A stretch of 33,649 nucleotides of DNA from Acidobacteriota bacterium (GTDB lineage: Bacteria; Acidobacteriota; Thermoanaerobaculia; UBA5066; Gp7-AA6), in NCBI GenBank assembly GCA_003222385.1, contig QHVV01000047.1, positions 12,576-46,224 on the forward strand. The letters are read 5' to 3'. Below, one piece after another: positions 18,925 to 27,514 of this stretch. The position numbers were made by a program, and so were the translations under genes. Numbering within the stretch: position 1 is the first letter of the stretch; every line of letters starts with the position of its first letter. The notes beneath the pieces were generated by a model. It was not told the origin of the DNA. It made no database searches and was given only the letters and a program-made list of their open reading frames with translations.

Positions 18925-19679
18925 GAGGCATTCTCCTTGGCTTGCTCCGCCAGCCAGCGCTCGAACTCCTCGGGCGTCTCGACGGTGACGAAGCCCTTCA
19001 TGCGGAAGTGACCCAGGCCGCACAGCTCGGCGCAGGCGATCTCCCAGTGACCGACCCGCGTCGCTTCGAGCCAGATCCGCGTCGTCATCCCGGGCACCGC
19101 GTCCTGCTTCACCCGGAACTCGGGCAGGAAGAACGAGTGGATGACGTCCTTCGAGTGAAGCTCGACCACGAGCGGGCGTCCGACCGGAAAATGGAGCTGG
19201 TTCAAGGTGACCAGGTCGTCCGGCGTGCCGAGCTTTCCGTCCGGCCCGGGATATCGGATGTTCCAGGAGAACTGCTCCCCGATCACCTCGACGTGCATCG
19301 CCCCCCGCGGCATGTTCTGCTTGATTTCCGCCCAGCTGCGCCGGGAGAGGAGAGCCAGGATCACGCAGATCACGGCGGGGACGATCGTCCAGATGACCTC
19401 GAGCCGGTTCGATCCGTGCGTGTAGTGAGCGCGCCTTCCCTCGCGATGTCGATACCGGAAGAGGAAGAAGAGCAGGAGCGCCTCGACCAGGACGAAGATG
19501 GAGCCGGTGATCCAGAGGATCAGGTAGAAGAGGCCGTCGATCTTGCTCCCGAACGTCGCGACGTTCTCGGGAAGGCGGAGCCAGAAAGGAAGGGCCGAAG
19601 CGAGCGACGGCACCGCCGCCGCGCCGAGGACGCCCGAAGCGACCCGGAGCACCCGGCCTCGCGGCGCGATGCTCGCCAC
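18921..19679 (-). CDS. coxB: Cytochrome c oxidase subunit II, CuA site present, no heme c domain
   Basis: 252 aa; CuA motif CAELCGLGHFRM; no CxxCH; ends soon after the CuA domain. Confidence 0.96.
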   Translation of the reverse strand: MASIAPRGRVLRVASGVLGAAAVPSLASALPFWLRLPENVATFGSKIDGLFYLILWITGSIFVLVEALLLFFLFRYRHREGRRAHYTHGSNRLEVIWTIVPAVICVILALLSRRSWAEIKQNMPRGAMHVEVIGEQFSWNIRYPGPDGKLGTPDDLVTLNQLHFPVGRPLVVELHSKDVIHSFFLPEFRVKQDAVPGMTTRIWLEATRVGHWEIACAELCGLGHFRMKGFVTVETPEEFERWLAEQAKENAS

Positions 19680-19689
19680 GGAGGCGGTC

Positions 19690-20502
19690 CTAACCCTTGA
19701 AGCTGAAGTCGACCGTCTTGGACTCCGATCCGCTGACCGTCACGTTCTGCGTCTGCGCGCCGTATTTCTCCTGCCAGGCCTCGATCACGTAGTTGCCGGG
19801 CGGCAGGTTCTTGATCTCGTACGTTCCCTGCTCGTTGGTGACCGCGAAGAAGGGATGGTTCAGGACGCCCGCGTAAGCCCCCATCCACTTGTGGACGTCG
19901 CACTTGAAGCGGACGGGCATCTCGACCGTGTCGAACTTCTTGATCGTCTCCATCCCCTTGAACGGCTGGCCGATGTTGAACTCCGGGTTCTTCTTCGGCA
20001 GCGCGTGGATGTTGTGGAGCGTCGAATCGCTGTTCAAGATCCTCAACGGCTGACCGGCCTGGATCCCGAAGATGTGGGGATGGTACTGGCATCCCTGCTG
20101 GTCGATCGTCACCGGCGTCGTGGGGGCCGGATAAGTGCCGGTCACCCCTTCCTTGACGTAGACGAACACCCACTGGAGCGTGTTGTTCGGATTGACCACG
20201 ACTTCCTGCGAGTAGACGGGAGTCGCGTGCGCCGACTTGCAGAAGGCGTCCGCCTCCATTTTGATCTTCTCCATGGTGGGAGCGGTTCCCGCGAATGAGA
20301 CCTTCCCGGTCACGGCCGCGCTGCCGGCGGCCGGCGCTCCGGCGGGCGCGGCGGCTGGAGCTCCCGCGGCCGGCGCTGCCGCGGCCGGCACCGGGGTCGC
20401 TTCCTCTTCGAGCAGGGCATCTTCGTCTTTTCCGCCGCCGCAGGCGACGAACGAGACGGGAACCGCGAGCGTCAGGAGCAGAACGAGCGCGCGCTTCGAC
20501 AT
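19690..20502 (-). CDS. Lipoprotein with cupredoxin-like copper site and carboxypeptidase-regulatory-like domain
   Basis: Lipobox VSFVAC; Ala/Pro linker; LHNIHALP and VRFKCDVHKWMGAYAGVL (type 1 copper-like C-x2-H-x2-M); C-terminal GTYEIKNLPPGNYVIEAWQEKYG. Confidence 0.8.
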   Translation of the reverse strand: MSKRALVLLLTLAVPVSFVACGGGKDEDALLEEEATPVPAAAAPAAGAPAAAPAGAPAAGSAAVTGKVSFAGTAPTMEKIKMEADAFCKSAHATPVYSQEVVVNPNNTLQWVFVYVKEGVTGTYPAPTTPVTIDQQGCQYHPHIFGIQAGQPLRILNSDSTLHNIHALPKKNPEFNIGQPFKGMETIKKFDTVEMPVRFKCDVHKWMGAYAGVLNHPFFAVTNEQGTYEIKNLPPGNYVIEAWQEKYGAQTQNVTVSGSESKTVDFSFKG

Positions 20503-20520
20503 CGGCTCTCCTTCGAGAAA

Positions 20521-20616
20521 GGGGACAGACTTATTTTCTGACTACCAGGCGCGCCGCACGTCGCTTCCCAGAGCCGGGCAGATCATCGAGAATGCCGGGA
20601 AAATAAGTCTGTCCCC
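20521..20616. repeat. Perfect 18-bp inverted repeat with 60-nt spacer (MITE/REP-like)
   Basis: GGGGACAGACTTATTTTC (20521-20538) and GAAAATAAGTCTGTCCCC (20599-20616), in the divergent gap between the cupredoxin gene and ccmA. Confidence 0.9.
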
Positions 20617-20726
20617 AAAAACCGCAATCCTGACCCCGCAAGACTCTGAACCGGGCGGATCATAGGAGAAGCGCGGACCGCATTTCAAGCCGAGCGAGGC
20701 GGGCTCTGGTATCGTGGCCCGGAGTC

Positions 20727-21374
20727 GTGGCTTCTGCGCGAATCGAGGCGGTCGACCTCTCGAAGTCGTTCGCGGGAGTCCCGCTCTTCGGCGGCGTTTC
20801 CTTCCTCCTCGACCGTGGAGTCCTCGCCGTCACGGGACCCAACGGCTCCGGGAAGACGACTCTCTTGAAGATCCTCGCGTCACTCATGCGTCCTTCGACG
20901 GGAACGGTTCGCGTCGAATCGGAAGGTCGAGAGCTCTCGCGCGACGAGCGGCGCTCCCGCGTGGGATGGTCCGGCCCCGATCTGGCCTTCTATCCCGAGC
21001 TGACCGCGGAACAGAACCTCGCATTCTTCCGGAGGGCGGCCGGCTTCGCCTCCGAGCGGCATGACCTCCGGACGCGCCTCGCCGCAGTGGGCCTCGACGG
21101 CTCCGGGACGGCGGTCGAACACTTCTCGACCGGCATGCGGCAGAGGCTGCGGATCGCGTTCTCGTTTCTTCTCGATCCCGATGTCGTGCTCTTGGACGAG
21201 CCGATGGCGGGTCTCGACGCCGACGGACGGGAGGCCGTCCACCGCGCCGTGGCGTCCGCGGCCCGAAGAGGTCCGGTGATCGCGGCCGCGACGGACCTGG
21301 AGGATTTGCCGCCGGCCGACGAGGTGCTCGAGATCCGCGGACGCGAAACGGTATCCGGAAAACCGAAACCGTGA
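20727..21374 (+). CDS. ccmA: Heme exporter ATP-binding protein CcmA
   Basis: 215 aa, GTG start; Walker A GPNGSGKTTLLK, signature FSTGMRQRL, Walker B VVLLDEPMAGLD; followed by ccmB/ccmC. Confidence 0.85.
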   Translation: MASARIEAVDLSKSFAGVPLFGGVSFLLDRGVLAVTGPNGSGKTTLLKILASLMRPSTGTVRVESEGRELSRDERRSRVGWSGPDLAFYPELTAEQNLAFFRRAAGFASERHDLRTRLAAVGLDGSGTAVEHFSTGMRQRLRIAFSFLLDPDVVLLDEPMAGLDADGREAVHRAVASAARRGPVIAAATDLEDLPPADEVLEIRGRETVSGKPKP

Positions 21375-22057
21375 CGCCGACCCGGCTCGGCTTCTGGTCG
21401 CGAGCGTGGGCCGTCTGCGCCAAGGATGCTGCGCAGGAGGGGAAGCGGCGCATCGCGCTCGGATCGATCCTCTTTTTCGCGGCGACCGCTCTCGCGCTCG
21501 TCTCCTACGCGGTCGGACCCTTCGGGCTTCCGGCGGACGCGAGGGCCAGTCTCGACGCTGCCCTCCTCTGGATCATCCTTTTCTTTTCGGCGGCGACCGG
21601 CCTGCCGCGGGCCCTCGTGAGAGAGGAGGAGACCGGCACGGGCCTTGCGCTGCGCGCGGTCGCACCGGGCGCCGTCGTGATCGCCGGAAAGGCGGCGTTC
21701 AACTTCCTCCTCTTCCTCGCGATCGCCGCGCTCTCGGTTCCGACTTTCGCCGTGCTCCTCGAGTGGCGCATCGAGTCGTCGGCCGCGCTGGTCGCCGTCG
21801 TCCTGCTGGGAGGCGTCGGGCTCTCGATCGTCTCGACGTTTCTCTCCGCTCTCGTGGCCCGCGCCGGCCAGCGCAACGTTCTTTTTCTCGTCGTCTCGTT
21901 TCCCCTTCTCGCGCCTCTCCTCCTGCCGGCGATCGCCGCCACGGTCGCCGCGTCGCAAGGATCTTTCGCGGCGGCGCCGCTGCGCGTCCTCGTGGCCTAC
22001 GACGGCGCAGCGACGTGCGCCGCGTATCTCCTGGCCGGAGCGGCGTGGGAGGATTGA
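21371..22057 (+). CDS. ccmB: Heme exporter protein CcmB
   Basis: 228 aa polytopic protein; ALLWIILFFSAATGLPRALVREEETGTGLALRAVAPGAVVIAGKAAFNFLLF; GTGA overlap with ccmA. Confidence 0.85.
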   Translation: MTPTRLGFWSRAWAVCAKDAAQEGKRRIALGSILFFAATALALVSYAVGPFGLPADARASLDAALLWIILFFSAATGLPRALVREEETGTGLALRAVAPGAVVIAGKAAFNFLLFLAIAALSVPTFAVLLEWRIESSAALVAVVLLGGVGLSIVSTFLSALVARAGQRNVLFLVVSFPLLAPLLLPAIAATVAASQGSFAAAPLRVLVAYDGAATCAAYLLAGAAWED

Positions 22058-22070
22058 CACTGCGAATGCC

Positions 22071-22101
22071 GCGGGGACAGGCCCTGCGGGCCTGCACCCG
22101 C
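22071..22101 (+). repeat. Dispersed hairpin repeat, copy 1
   Basis: GCGGGGA-CAGGCCC-TGC-GGGCCTG-CA-CCCGC in the ccmB-ccmC gap. Confidence 0.85.
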
Positions 22102-22119
22102 CGCAGTTCATGAGGAACG

Positions 22120-22767
22120 ATGAAACTTCTGAAACTTCTGCTCCTTCCCTACATGGCGGCGGTGATCGCGGGCGCATTCCTCTGGGTCGAGCCGGCGGAG
22201 GGATTCCTCGGCGAGTCGTCGCGGATCGTCTTCTTCCACGTTCCGTGCGCCTGGACGGCGGCGCTCGCGTTTCTGGTGGCCGCCGGATATTCGCTCGCCT
22301 ATCTTCTCTCGAGAAACGCCCGCTTCGACTCTGTCGCCCATGCCGCCGTCCGGCTGGGACTGCTCTTCGCGGCGCTGACCCTCGTGACCGGATCGCTCTT
22401 CGCGCGCATCATGTGGGGATCGTTCTGGAACTGGGACCCGAGGGAGTCCTCGTACCTGCTCCTCCTCTTTCTCTACGGGGCGTACCTCTTTCTCCGCGCG
22501 GCCGTGGATGACCCCGAGCGCCGTGCCCGAATCGCCGCCGCGTATGCGCTCTTCTCGGCGGTGCTGATGCCCTTCCTGGTGTTCGTGGTGCCGCGCGTGA
22601 CCCGATCGCTCCATCCCCAGACGGTCATCAACCCGCAGGGGAAGATCCTGATGGACACTCCGACGAAGACCGTATTCTTCGCCGGGCTCCTCGGGTTCAC
22701 CGCGCTCTTCCTCTGGCTGCTCGAGCTGGAAGCTCGCGGGGCGCGCGTCCGACAGCCCACGAATTGA
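22120..22767 (+). CDS. ccmC: Cytochrome c biogenesis protein CcmC
   Basis: 215 aa; FFHVPCAWTA, WWD-type motif MWGSFWNWDPRESSYLLL, VTRSLHPQTV. Confidence 0.95.
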   Translation: MKLLKLLLLPYMAAVIAGAFLWVEPAEGFLGESSRIVFFHVPCAWTAALAFLVAAGYSLAYLLSRNARFDSVAHAAVRLGLLFAALTLVTGSLFARIMWGSFWNWDPRESSYLLLLFLYGAYLFLRAAVDDPERRARIAAAYALFSAVLMPFLVFVVPRVTRSLHPQTVINPQGKILMDTPTKTVFFAGLLGFTALFLWLLELEARGARVRQPTN

Positions 22768-22833
22768 CGCCGACTCGAATCTCCGGCCGGCGAAAGCGTT
22801 GATTTCCAGAGGCAGAGAAGGAAGAATCGTTCG

Positions 22834-22944
22834 GTGAGCAGCCTGGGCTTTCTCGCGGCGGTCAACATCGTCATCTGGATCGGGCTCTTCTTCTACGTCT
22901 GGCGGCTCGACCGGCGCCTGACCGAACGGGAGCGGGACCGGTGA
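22834..22944 (+). CDS. ccmD: CcmD-like small membrane protein
   Basis: 36 aa from GTG: VSSLGFLAAVNIVIWIGLFFYVWRLDRRLTERERDR; between ccmC and ccmE; GTGA overlap with ccmE. Confidence 0.7.
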   Translation: MSSLGFLAAVNIVIWIGLFFYVWRLDRRLTERERDR

Positions 22945-23348
22945 AGAGGGGATACTGGATCGCGGCCGGGCTGGCGGTCGTCTTCGTCCTTCTGGGCGTG
23001 ACGTCCTTCACGAAAACGCTGACGCCGTACGTGACGTTCGACGAGGCGCGAAAGGCGCGCGGCGTCGTCCAGGTCATGGGCGGCCTCGACAAGACCAGCG
23101 ATCGGTACGACACCACCACGCAGCGGCTCTCGTTCGACCTCGTGGACGAGAAGGGCCGCCGGATGCCGGTCATCTACGGCGGCATTCGCCCCGCGAACTT
23201 CAAGGACGCGATCTCGATCGTGGCCATCGGTCGCTACCACGAGGGCCGGATCGACGCCGAGAAGCTCCTCGTGAAGTGCCCTTCCAAGTACCAGGGCGCG
23301 GAAGTCGAGAGAGCGTACCGCTCCGCGCGGCCGCCGTCGAAATCGTAA
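22941..23348 (+). CDS. ccmE: Cytochrome c maturation protein CcmE, CxxxY variant
   Basis: 135 aa; TM anchor, YVTFDEA...VQVMGGL, VAIGRYHEGRIDAEKLLVKCPSKYQG: Cys replaces the usual heme-binding His (23277-23291). Confidence 0.88.
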   Translation: MKRGYWIAAGLAVVFVLLGVTSFTKTLTPYVTFDEARKARGVVQVMGGLDKTSDRYDTTTQRLSFDLVDEKGRRMPVIYGGIRPANFKDAISIVAIGRYHEGRIDAEKLLVKCPSKYQGAEVERAYRSARPPSKS

Positions 23349-23362
23349 GGAGCGCTCTCGCG

Positions 23363-25682
23363 ATGTACTTCTGGCCGGGGGTCGCCGCGATCTGGGCCGC
23401 GCTTCTTTTCGGGCTCGCCTCTCTCATCGCCTACTTCCGCGTGGACCGGGGCCGAAGCGACCTCCTCCCCTTTGCCCGCGGCGCCTACGCCGCTTTCGCG
23501 ACGTCGATCGTCGCGTCGTCCGCGGTCCTCCTCGTCCTTCTCCTGCAGCACCGCTTCGACGTCTCCTACGTCAACTCCTACTCGAGCCGCGATCTCCCGC
23601 TCCACTTCCTGATCTCGACGCTCTGGGCCGGGCAGGAGGGCTCCTTCCTGCTCTGGTGCTTCTGGGGAGCCTTGATCGGGCTGCTGGTCTGGCGCAGCGC
23701 GAAAGAGCAGGAGGCGCCGGTCATGATCGTCTATCTCGCGACCTTTCTCGGAACGGTCGCGATCCTCTGCAAGCAGTCTCCGTTCAAGCTCCTGCCGCCG
23801 CCGGTTCCCGAGGACGGGGTCGGACTGAACCCTCTCCTCCAGGATCCGTGGATGGTGATCCACCCGCCCGTGATGTTCCTGGGCTTCGCGTCTCTCTCGG
23901 TCCCGTTCTCGTTCGCGATCGCCGCGCTCTGGAAGAAGCGGTGGGACGGCTGGGTCACGCGCGCGATCCCGTGGGCGCTTCTGACTTTCGTGATGCTGGG
24001 GACCGCGATCCTGATGGGCGGCTACTGGGCCTACAAGACGCTCGGGTGGGGAGGCTATTGGGGCTGGGATCCCGTCGAGAACACGAGCCTCGTCCCGTGG
24101 CTCTTCACCGCCGCGCTCGTGCACGGGATGTTTCTCCAGCGGGTGCGGCAGCGCCACCGGAAGATCAATCTGATCCTCGCCTGCTCCGCCTTCGCGACGA
24201 TCCTTTACGGCACTTTCCTGACGCGTTCGGGCGTGCTGGCGGATTTCTCGGTGCACTCGTTCATCGATCTCGGAATCACCGGGTGGCTCGTGGCGATCCT
24301 GCTCGCTTTCACCACTCTCTCGATCGGACTGATCGCGGTGCGGTGGAAAACGATTCCGGCCCTGGCCGAGGAAGAAACCGGACTGCTCTCTCGCGGCGTC
24401 CTCTTCGTTCTCGGGATTGCCACGTTCTGCGCGCTGGCGTTCGTGATCCTTCTCGGAACCTCGGCGCCGCTCCTGACGAGGCTGTCCGGCAATCCGTCGC
24501 AGGTGCAGACGTCGTTCTATGGGAAGACGGCGACGCCGGCGGCACTCGTGCTGCTCGTCCTGTCCGGGCTCGTGCCGTTCGTCTCGTGGAAGGCGGCGGC
24601 CGCCCGGATCGCTGGCGGTCGGCACGGGCGTGGTGATCCTCGCGCTGGCGCTCGGCGCGCGCGATCTCTCGAGCCTCGCCTTCCTCTTCCTGGCGGGTTT
24701 CGCGGCGGACATGAACCTTCGCGCCGTCCTGCGCAAGGCGAAGAACGGAAAGCTCACCGGAGCCGGCGGATATCTCGCCCACGTCGGCGTGGGCATCATG
24801 CTCGCCGGCATCGTGGTCTCCGGCGTCTACACCCGCTCCCAGCGGCTCACCCTCGTCCGGGACCGGCCGACGAAAGTCGGCGATAAGACGCTGACGTTCC
24901 TGCGCGTGGTGCCGGGAACCGCGACGCGCAAACAGGCGATGGAAATCCGGGTCGAGACGGCCGCCGGCAAGGTCGGATACGCCTATCCCAAGATGTACGT
25001 GAACACGAAGACCGGCCAGCTCATGGCGAACCCGGCGATCCGCCGATCGGCGGTGCTCGACGACTACATCTCCCCGCAGCAGTACGACCCCGGCCAGCCG
25101 GAGCGGGTCGGCCGCGACGTGGCCTTGCGGAAGGGCACGACCACGAACGTCGAGGGGACCGGCTTCACGTTCCGCGAGTTCAACGCCGACCGTTCCGCCA
25201 TGCTCCGGGGCGGAAAGGAAATTCTCGTGCTGACCGATCTCACGATCACGCCGCCCGACGGCGGCAGGCACGATGTGACGCTGCGCTACGTGTACCACAT
25301 GGACGGAGGCGAGCCGGAAGCGCCGGAGATCGAGATCCTTGGAAGGCCGGGCGCCTTCATGAAAGTCGAGGCAGTCTCGCCGTCGGACGGTTCCGTCGTC
25401 CTTCGCGTCCGCGGCCTGGCGAAAGACCCGCGCTCCGAGTTCCAGGCCGCGACACGCGAATCACTGTCCGTCGAGGTGACGAAGAAGCCGCTCATCAACC
25501 TGGTCTGGGCCGGCTTCTACGTGATGATGGCGGGAGGGCTGCTCGCGCTCGTGAAGCGCGCGCGCGAGGCGCGCCGCGCCGTCTTCGTCGCGGAAGCGTC
25601 CCGGGAGAAAACGAGCGCGCCTCTGCCGCCCGCCGGGCGCCCCGTTACGGCGCCCGGTTCGAGCCTCCCGACAGAAGCCTGA
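23363..25682 (+). CDS. ccmF: Heme lyase CcmF, apparent frameshift near 24595-24620
   Basis: N-part MYFWPGVAAIWAALLFGLASL...LLWCFWGALIGL...GGYWGWDPVENTSLVPWLFTAALVHG; C-part SLAVGTGVVILALALGARDLSSLAFLFLAGFAADMNLRAVL... in another frame (ORF 24519..25682). Confidence 0.92.
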
Positions 25683-25695
25683 CCCTTAATCGCCT

Positions 25696-25724
25696 GGGGG
25701 ACAGGTTCAACGAACCTGCACCCC
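25696..25724 (+). repeat. Dispersed hairpin repeat, copy 2
   Basis: GGGGGA-CAGGTTC-AAC-GAACCTG-CA-CCCC, just after the ccmF stop. Confidence 0.85.
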
Positions 25725-25865
25725 ACACCTAATCTTCCACCGGGACGGCGGCCGCTCATCCATTCGAACCCCTTCCAGCAAAAGGGGATGGGCGCCGGAA
25801 CGGATCCTGCAACGTTTTTTCTACCGTATGAGGTATTGCGACCGATTTTCACGAGGTAAGAAACC

Positions 25866-26627
25866 ATGAAGACGAAAGTTCTCGTTCTTGCACTGTTCTC
25901 GCTTGGCGTCCTCGCCGCGACGACCGGGGCTCAGACGAAAACGATCACGATCTCGGGCTCCGGAAACCAGGTCGTGCTCGTGAGCGGCAACCTGGCCGCG
26001 TCGAAGGGGACGGCGATTGCGCTCGCCTCGACCCGGTCGTCCTTCTTCGTGCCGGGCTCCGGGAAGATCGGGCTTCAGCCGGGGCAGGTCCTCGTTCTCG
26101 GTTCGACCGGCGGGGCAACGACCGCGGCCTCCGCGGACACCGTGATCGTTTCACCGAGGATGGGGTTGACGCCGCTTTCCGCGACGGTCACGCAGCAGGT
26201 GTTTCCGGGTGATCTCGTGCGGGGGACTCCCACCGCCACGGGTCTGACCGACGCGACCGGCGGTTTCGTCATCGGGCCCAACGGGTTCCCGGTCGCAATC
26301 ACGCCGGCGGCTCAAACCGTTCCGACGACGATCGGAGCGAACGGCTTCCCGACGCTCGGATCGCCGAACGCCGCTCCGACGATCGACACGAACGGCTTCC
26401 CGGCCGGAACCGGGACGGCGTTCGCGCAGACCGGCGTGACGGCGGGCACGGCGTCGACGGCGACGACCGCCACCAGCGCGACGAGTACCGCCACGACGAT
26501 CCGCGTGCCGGCCACGGTCGGCACGGTCTCGACGGCGCCCCGCGCGGCTGCTTCGGCGGCGACGGCTTCGGGCATGACGGCGACGGCCGCCCCGGCAACC
26601 GCCGCGACTTCGGCATCGCCCCGCTGA
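25866..26627 (+). CDS. Secreted Ala/Thr-rich protein with three NGFP repeats
   Basis: Signal peptide MKTKVLVLALFSLGVLAATTGAQT; NGFP at 26280, 26340 and 26391; low-complexity A/T-rich C-terminus. Confidence 0.65.
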   Translation: MKTKVLVLALFSLGVLAATTGAQTKTITISGSGNQVVLVSGNLAASKGTAIALASTRSSFFVPGSGKIGLQPGQVLVLGSTGGATTAASADTVIVSPRMGLTPLSATVTQQVFPGDLVRGTPTATGLTDATGGFVIGPNGFPVAITPAAQTVPTTIGANGFPTLGSPNAAPTIDTNGFPAGTGTAFAQTGVTAGTASTATTATSATSTATTIRVPATVGTVSTAPRAAASAATASGMTATAAPATAATSASPR

Positions 26628-26634
26628 TCGCCGT

Positions 26635-27363
26635 CTAGACCTCGATCGTCGCTCCGTCGCCGGCGACGGATACGTCGGCTCCCGGCAGGCGCTCGGATGC
26701 GAGCTTCTCGAGCGCCTCCCGGAGAGCTTTCTCCCCCATCTCGATTGCTTCCTTTCCGAAATGCGAGAACACCGCGCGCCGGATTCCGTGCTTCGCGAGC
26801 CAGCCGAGTTGCGCGCGCACCGTGGTATGGCCGAGCAGGGTCCCGCTGGGGTGCCGGCGCACGAGCGTGCCTCGAAGCGTGGAGCCGTCGCCGACGTAGA
26901 CGTCCGCGCCGGCGAGCGCTCCGTCCGGATTCTCGAAGGAGACGATGTCCCCGGAGTAGACGAGAACCCGCCCCGCGACCTCGAGGCGGGCGGCGATGCC
27001 GGGACAACGGACCGAGTGGACGACGGGAAACGCCGTCACGCGCCACGGGCCCACGGAAACGGTCCTCTCCGGCTCGAGGACGACGCGCTTCGCGATCCCG
27101 AACTTTCCGGTCAGCGAGTGCGTGATCTCCGACGCGTATACGGCGGCGGCGGTCCCCTCCTCCAGCCCCCAAGCGTGATCTGGGTGCGCGTGGGAGACGA
27201 AGATCGCGTCGGGACGGATCTTTCCGAGCAGCCCTTTGCGGTTCTCGCCGAAGTCGCACAGCAGTCGGAACCCCTCCGCCTCGATCGTAAAAGCGGAATG
27301 CCCGGAGTGCTCGGGCGAGGACTCCTCGACGTAGCCTTTCGTGCCGTAGAAGTTGAGCTTCAC
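26635..27363 (-). CDS. MBL-fold metallo-hydrolase
   Basis: VKLNFYGTKGYVEESSPEHSGHSAFTIEAEGFRLLCDFGE...FVSHAHPDHAWGLEEG; GTG 27363 preceded by AAGGAG. Confidence 0.85.
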   Translation of the reverse strand: MKLNFYGTKGYVEESSPEHSGHSAFTIEAEGFRLLCDFGENRKGLLGKIRPDAIFVSHAHPDHAWGLEEGTAAAVYASEITHSLTGKFGIAKRVVLEPERTVSVGPWRVTAFPVVHSVRCPGIAARLEVAGRVLVYSGDIVSFENPDGALAGADVYVGDGSTLRGTLVRRHPSGTLLGHTTVRAQLGWLAKHGIRRAVFSHFGKEAIEMGEKALREALEKLASERLPGADVSVAGDGATIEV

Positions 27364-27372
27364 GAGACTCCT

Positions 27373-27503
27373 TGTCATCTCGAGCGACCTTTCCATTGTC
27401 ATCCCGAGCGCAACGAGGGATTTGACCGCGTCGCGGTCATCCTGAGCGAAGCGATGCTCGTGAGGACGACGGATTCCTCGTCGCTTCGCTCCTCGGAATG
27501 ACA
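27373..27503. repeat. REP-like repeat cluster (GTCATCCCGAGCG family)
   Basis: TGTCATCTCGAGCGA, TGTCATCCCGAGCGCAACGAGGGAT and GGTCATCCTGAGCGAAGCGA, plus an inverted TCGCTTCGCTCCTCGGAATGACA, between two divergent MBL genes. Confidence 0.75.
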
Positions 27504-27514
27504 AGATCCCGCTC

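Noticed and set aside
20521-20616. The 18-bp inverted repeat as an intrinsic terminator
   Set aside because: It lies between two divergent gene starts, has a long spacer, and has an AT-rich inner stem with no U-tract.
3025-24625. Programmed ribosomal frameshifting as the explanation for ppdK, mqnE and ccmF
   Set aside because: No slippery heptamer or homopolymer slip site fits; the mqnE case is best explained by one missing C. Indel error or mutation is simpler.
23234-24811. 525-aa minus-strand ORF opposite ccmF
   Set aside because: Low-complexity charged translation (EERDRE-type), no domain, opposite well-conserved ccmF.
25769-25787. CCCCTT...AAGGGG 6-bp hairpin upstream of the NGFP protein
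   Set aside because: Short and imperfectly extended; expected by chance at this size, with no further support.
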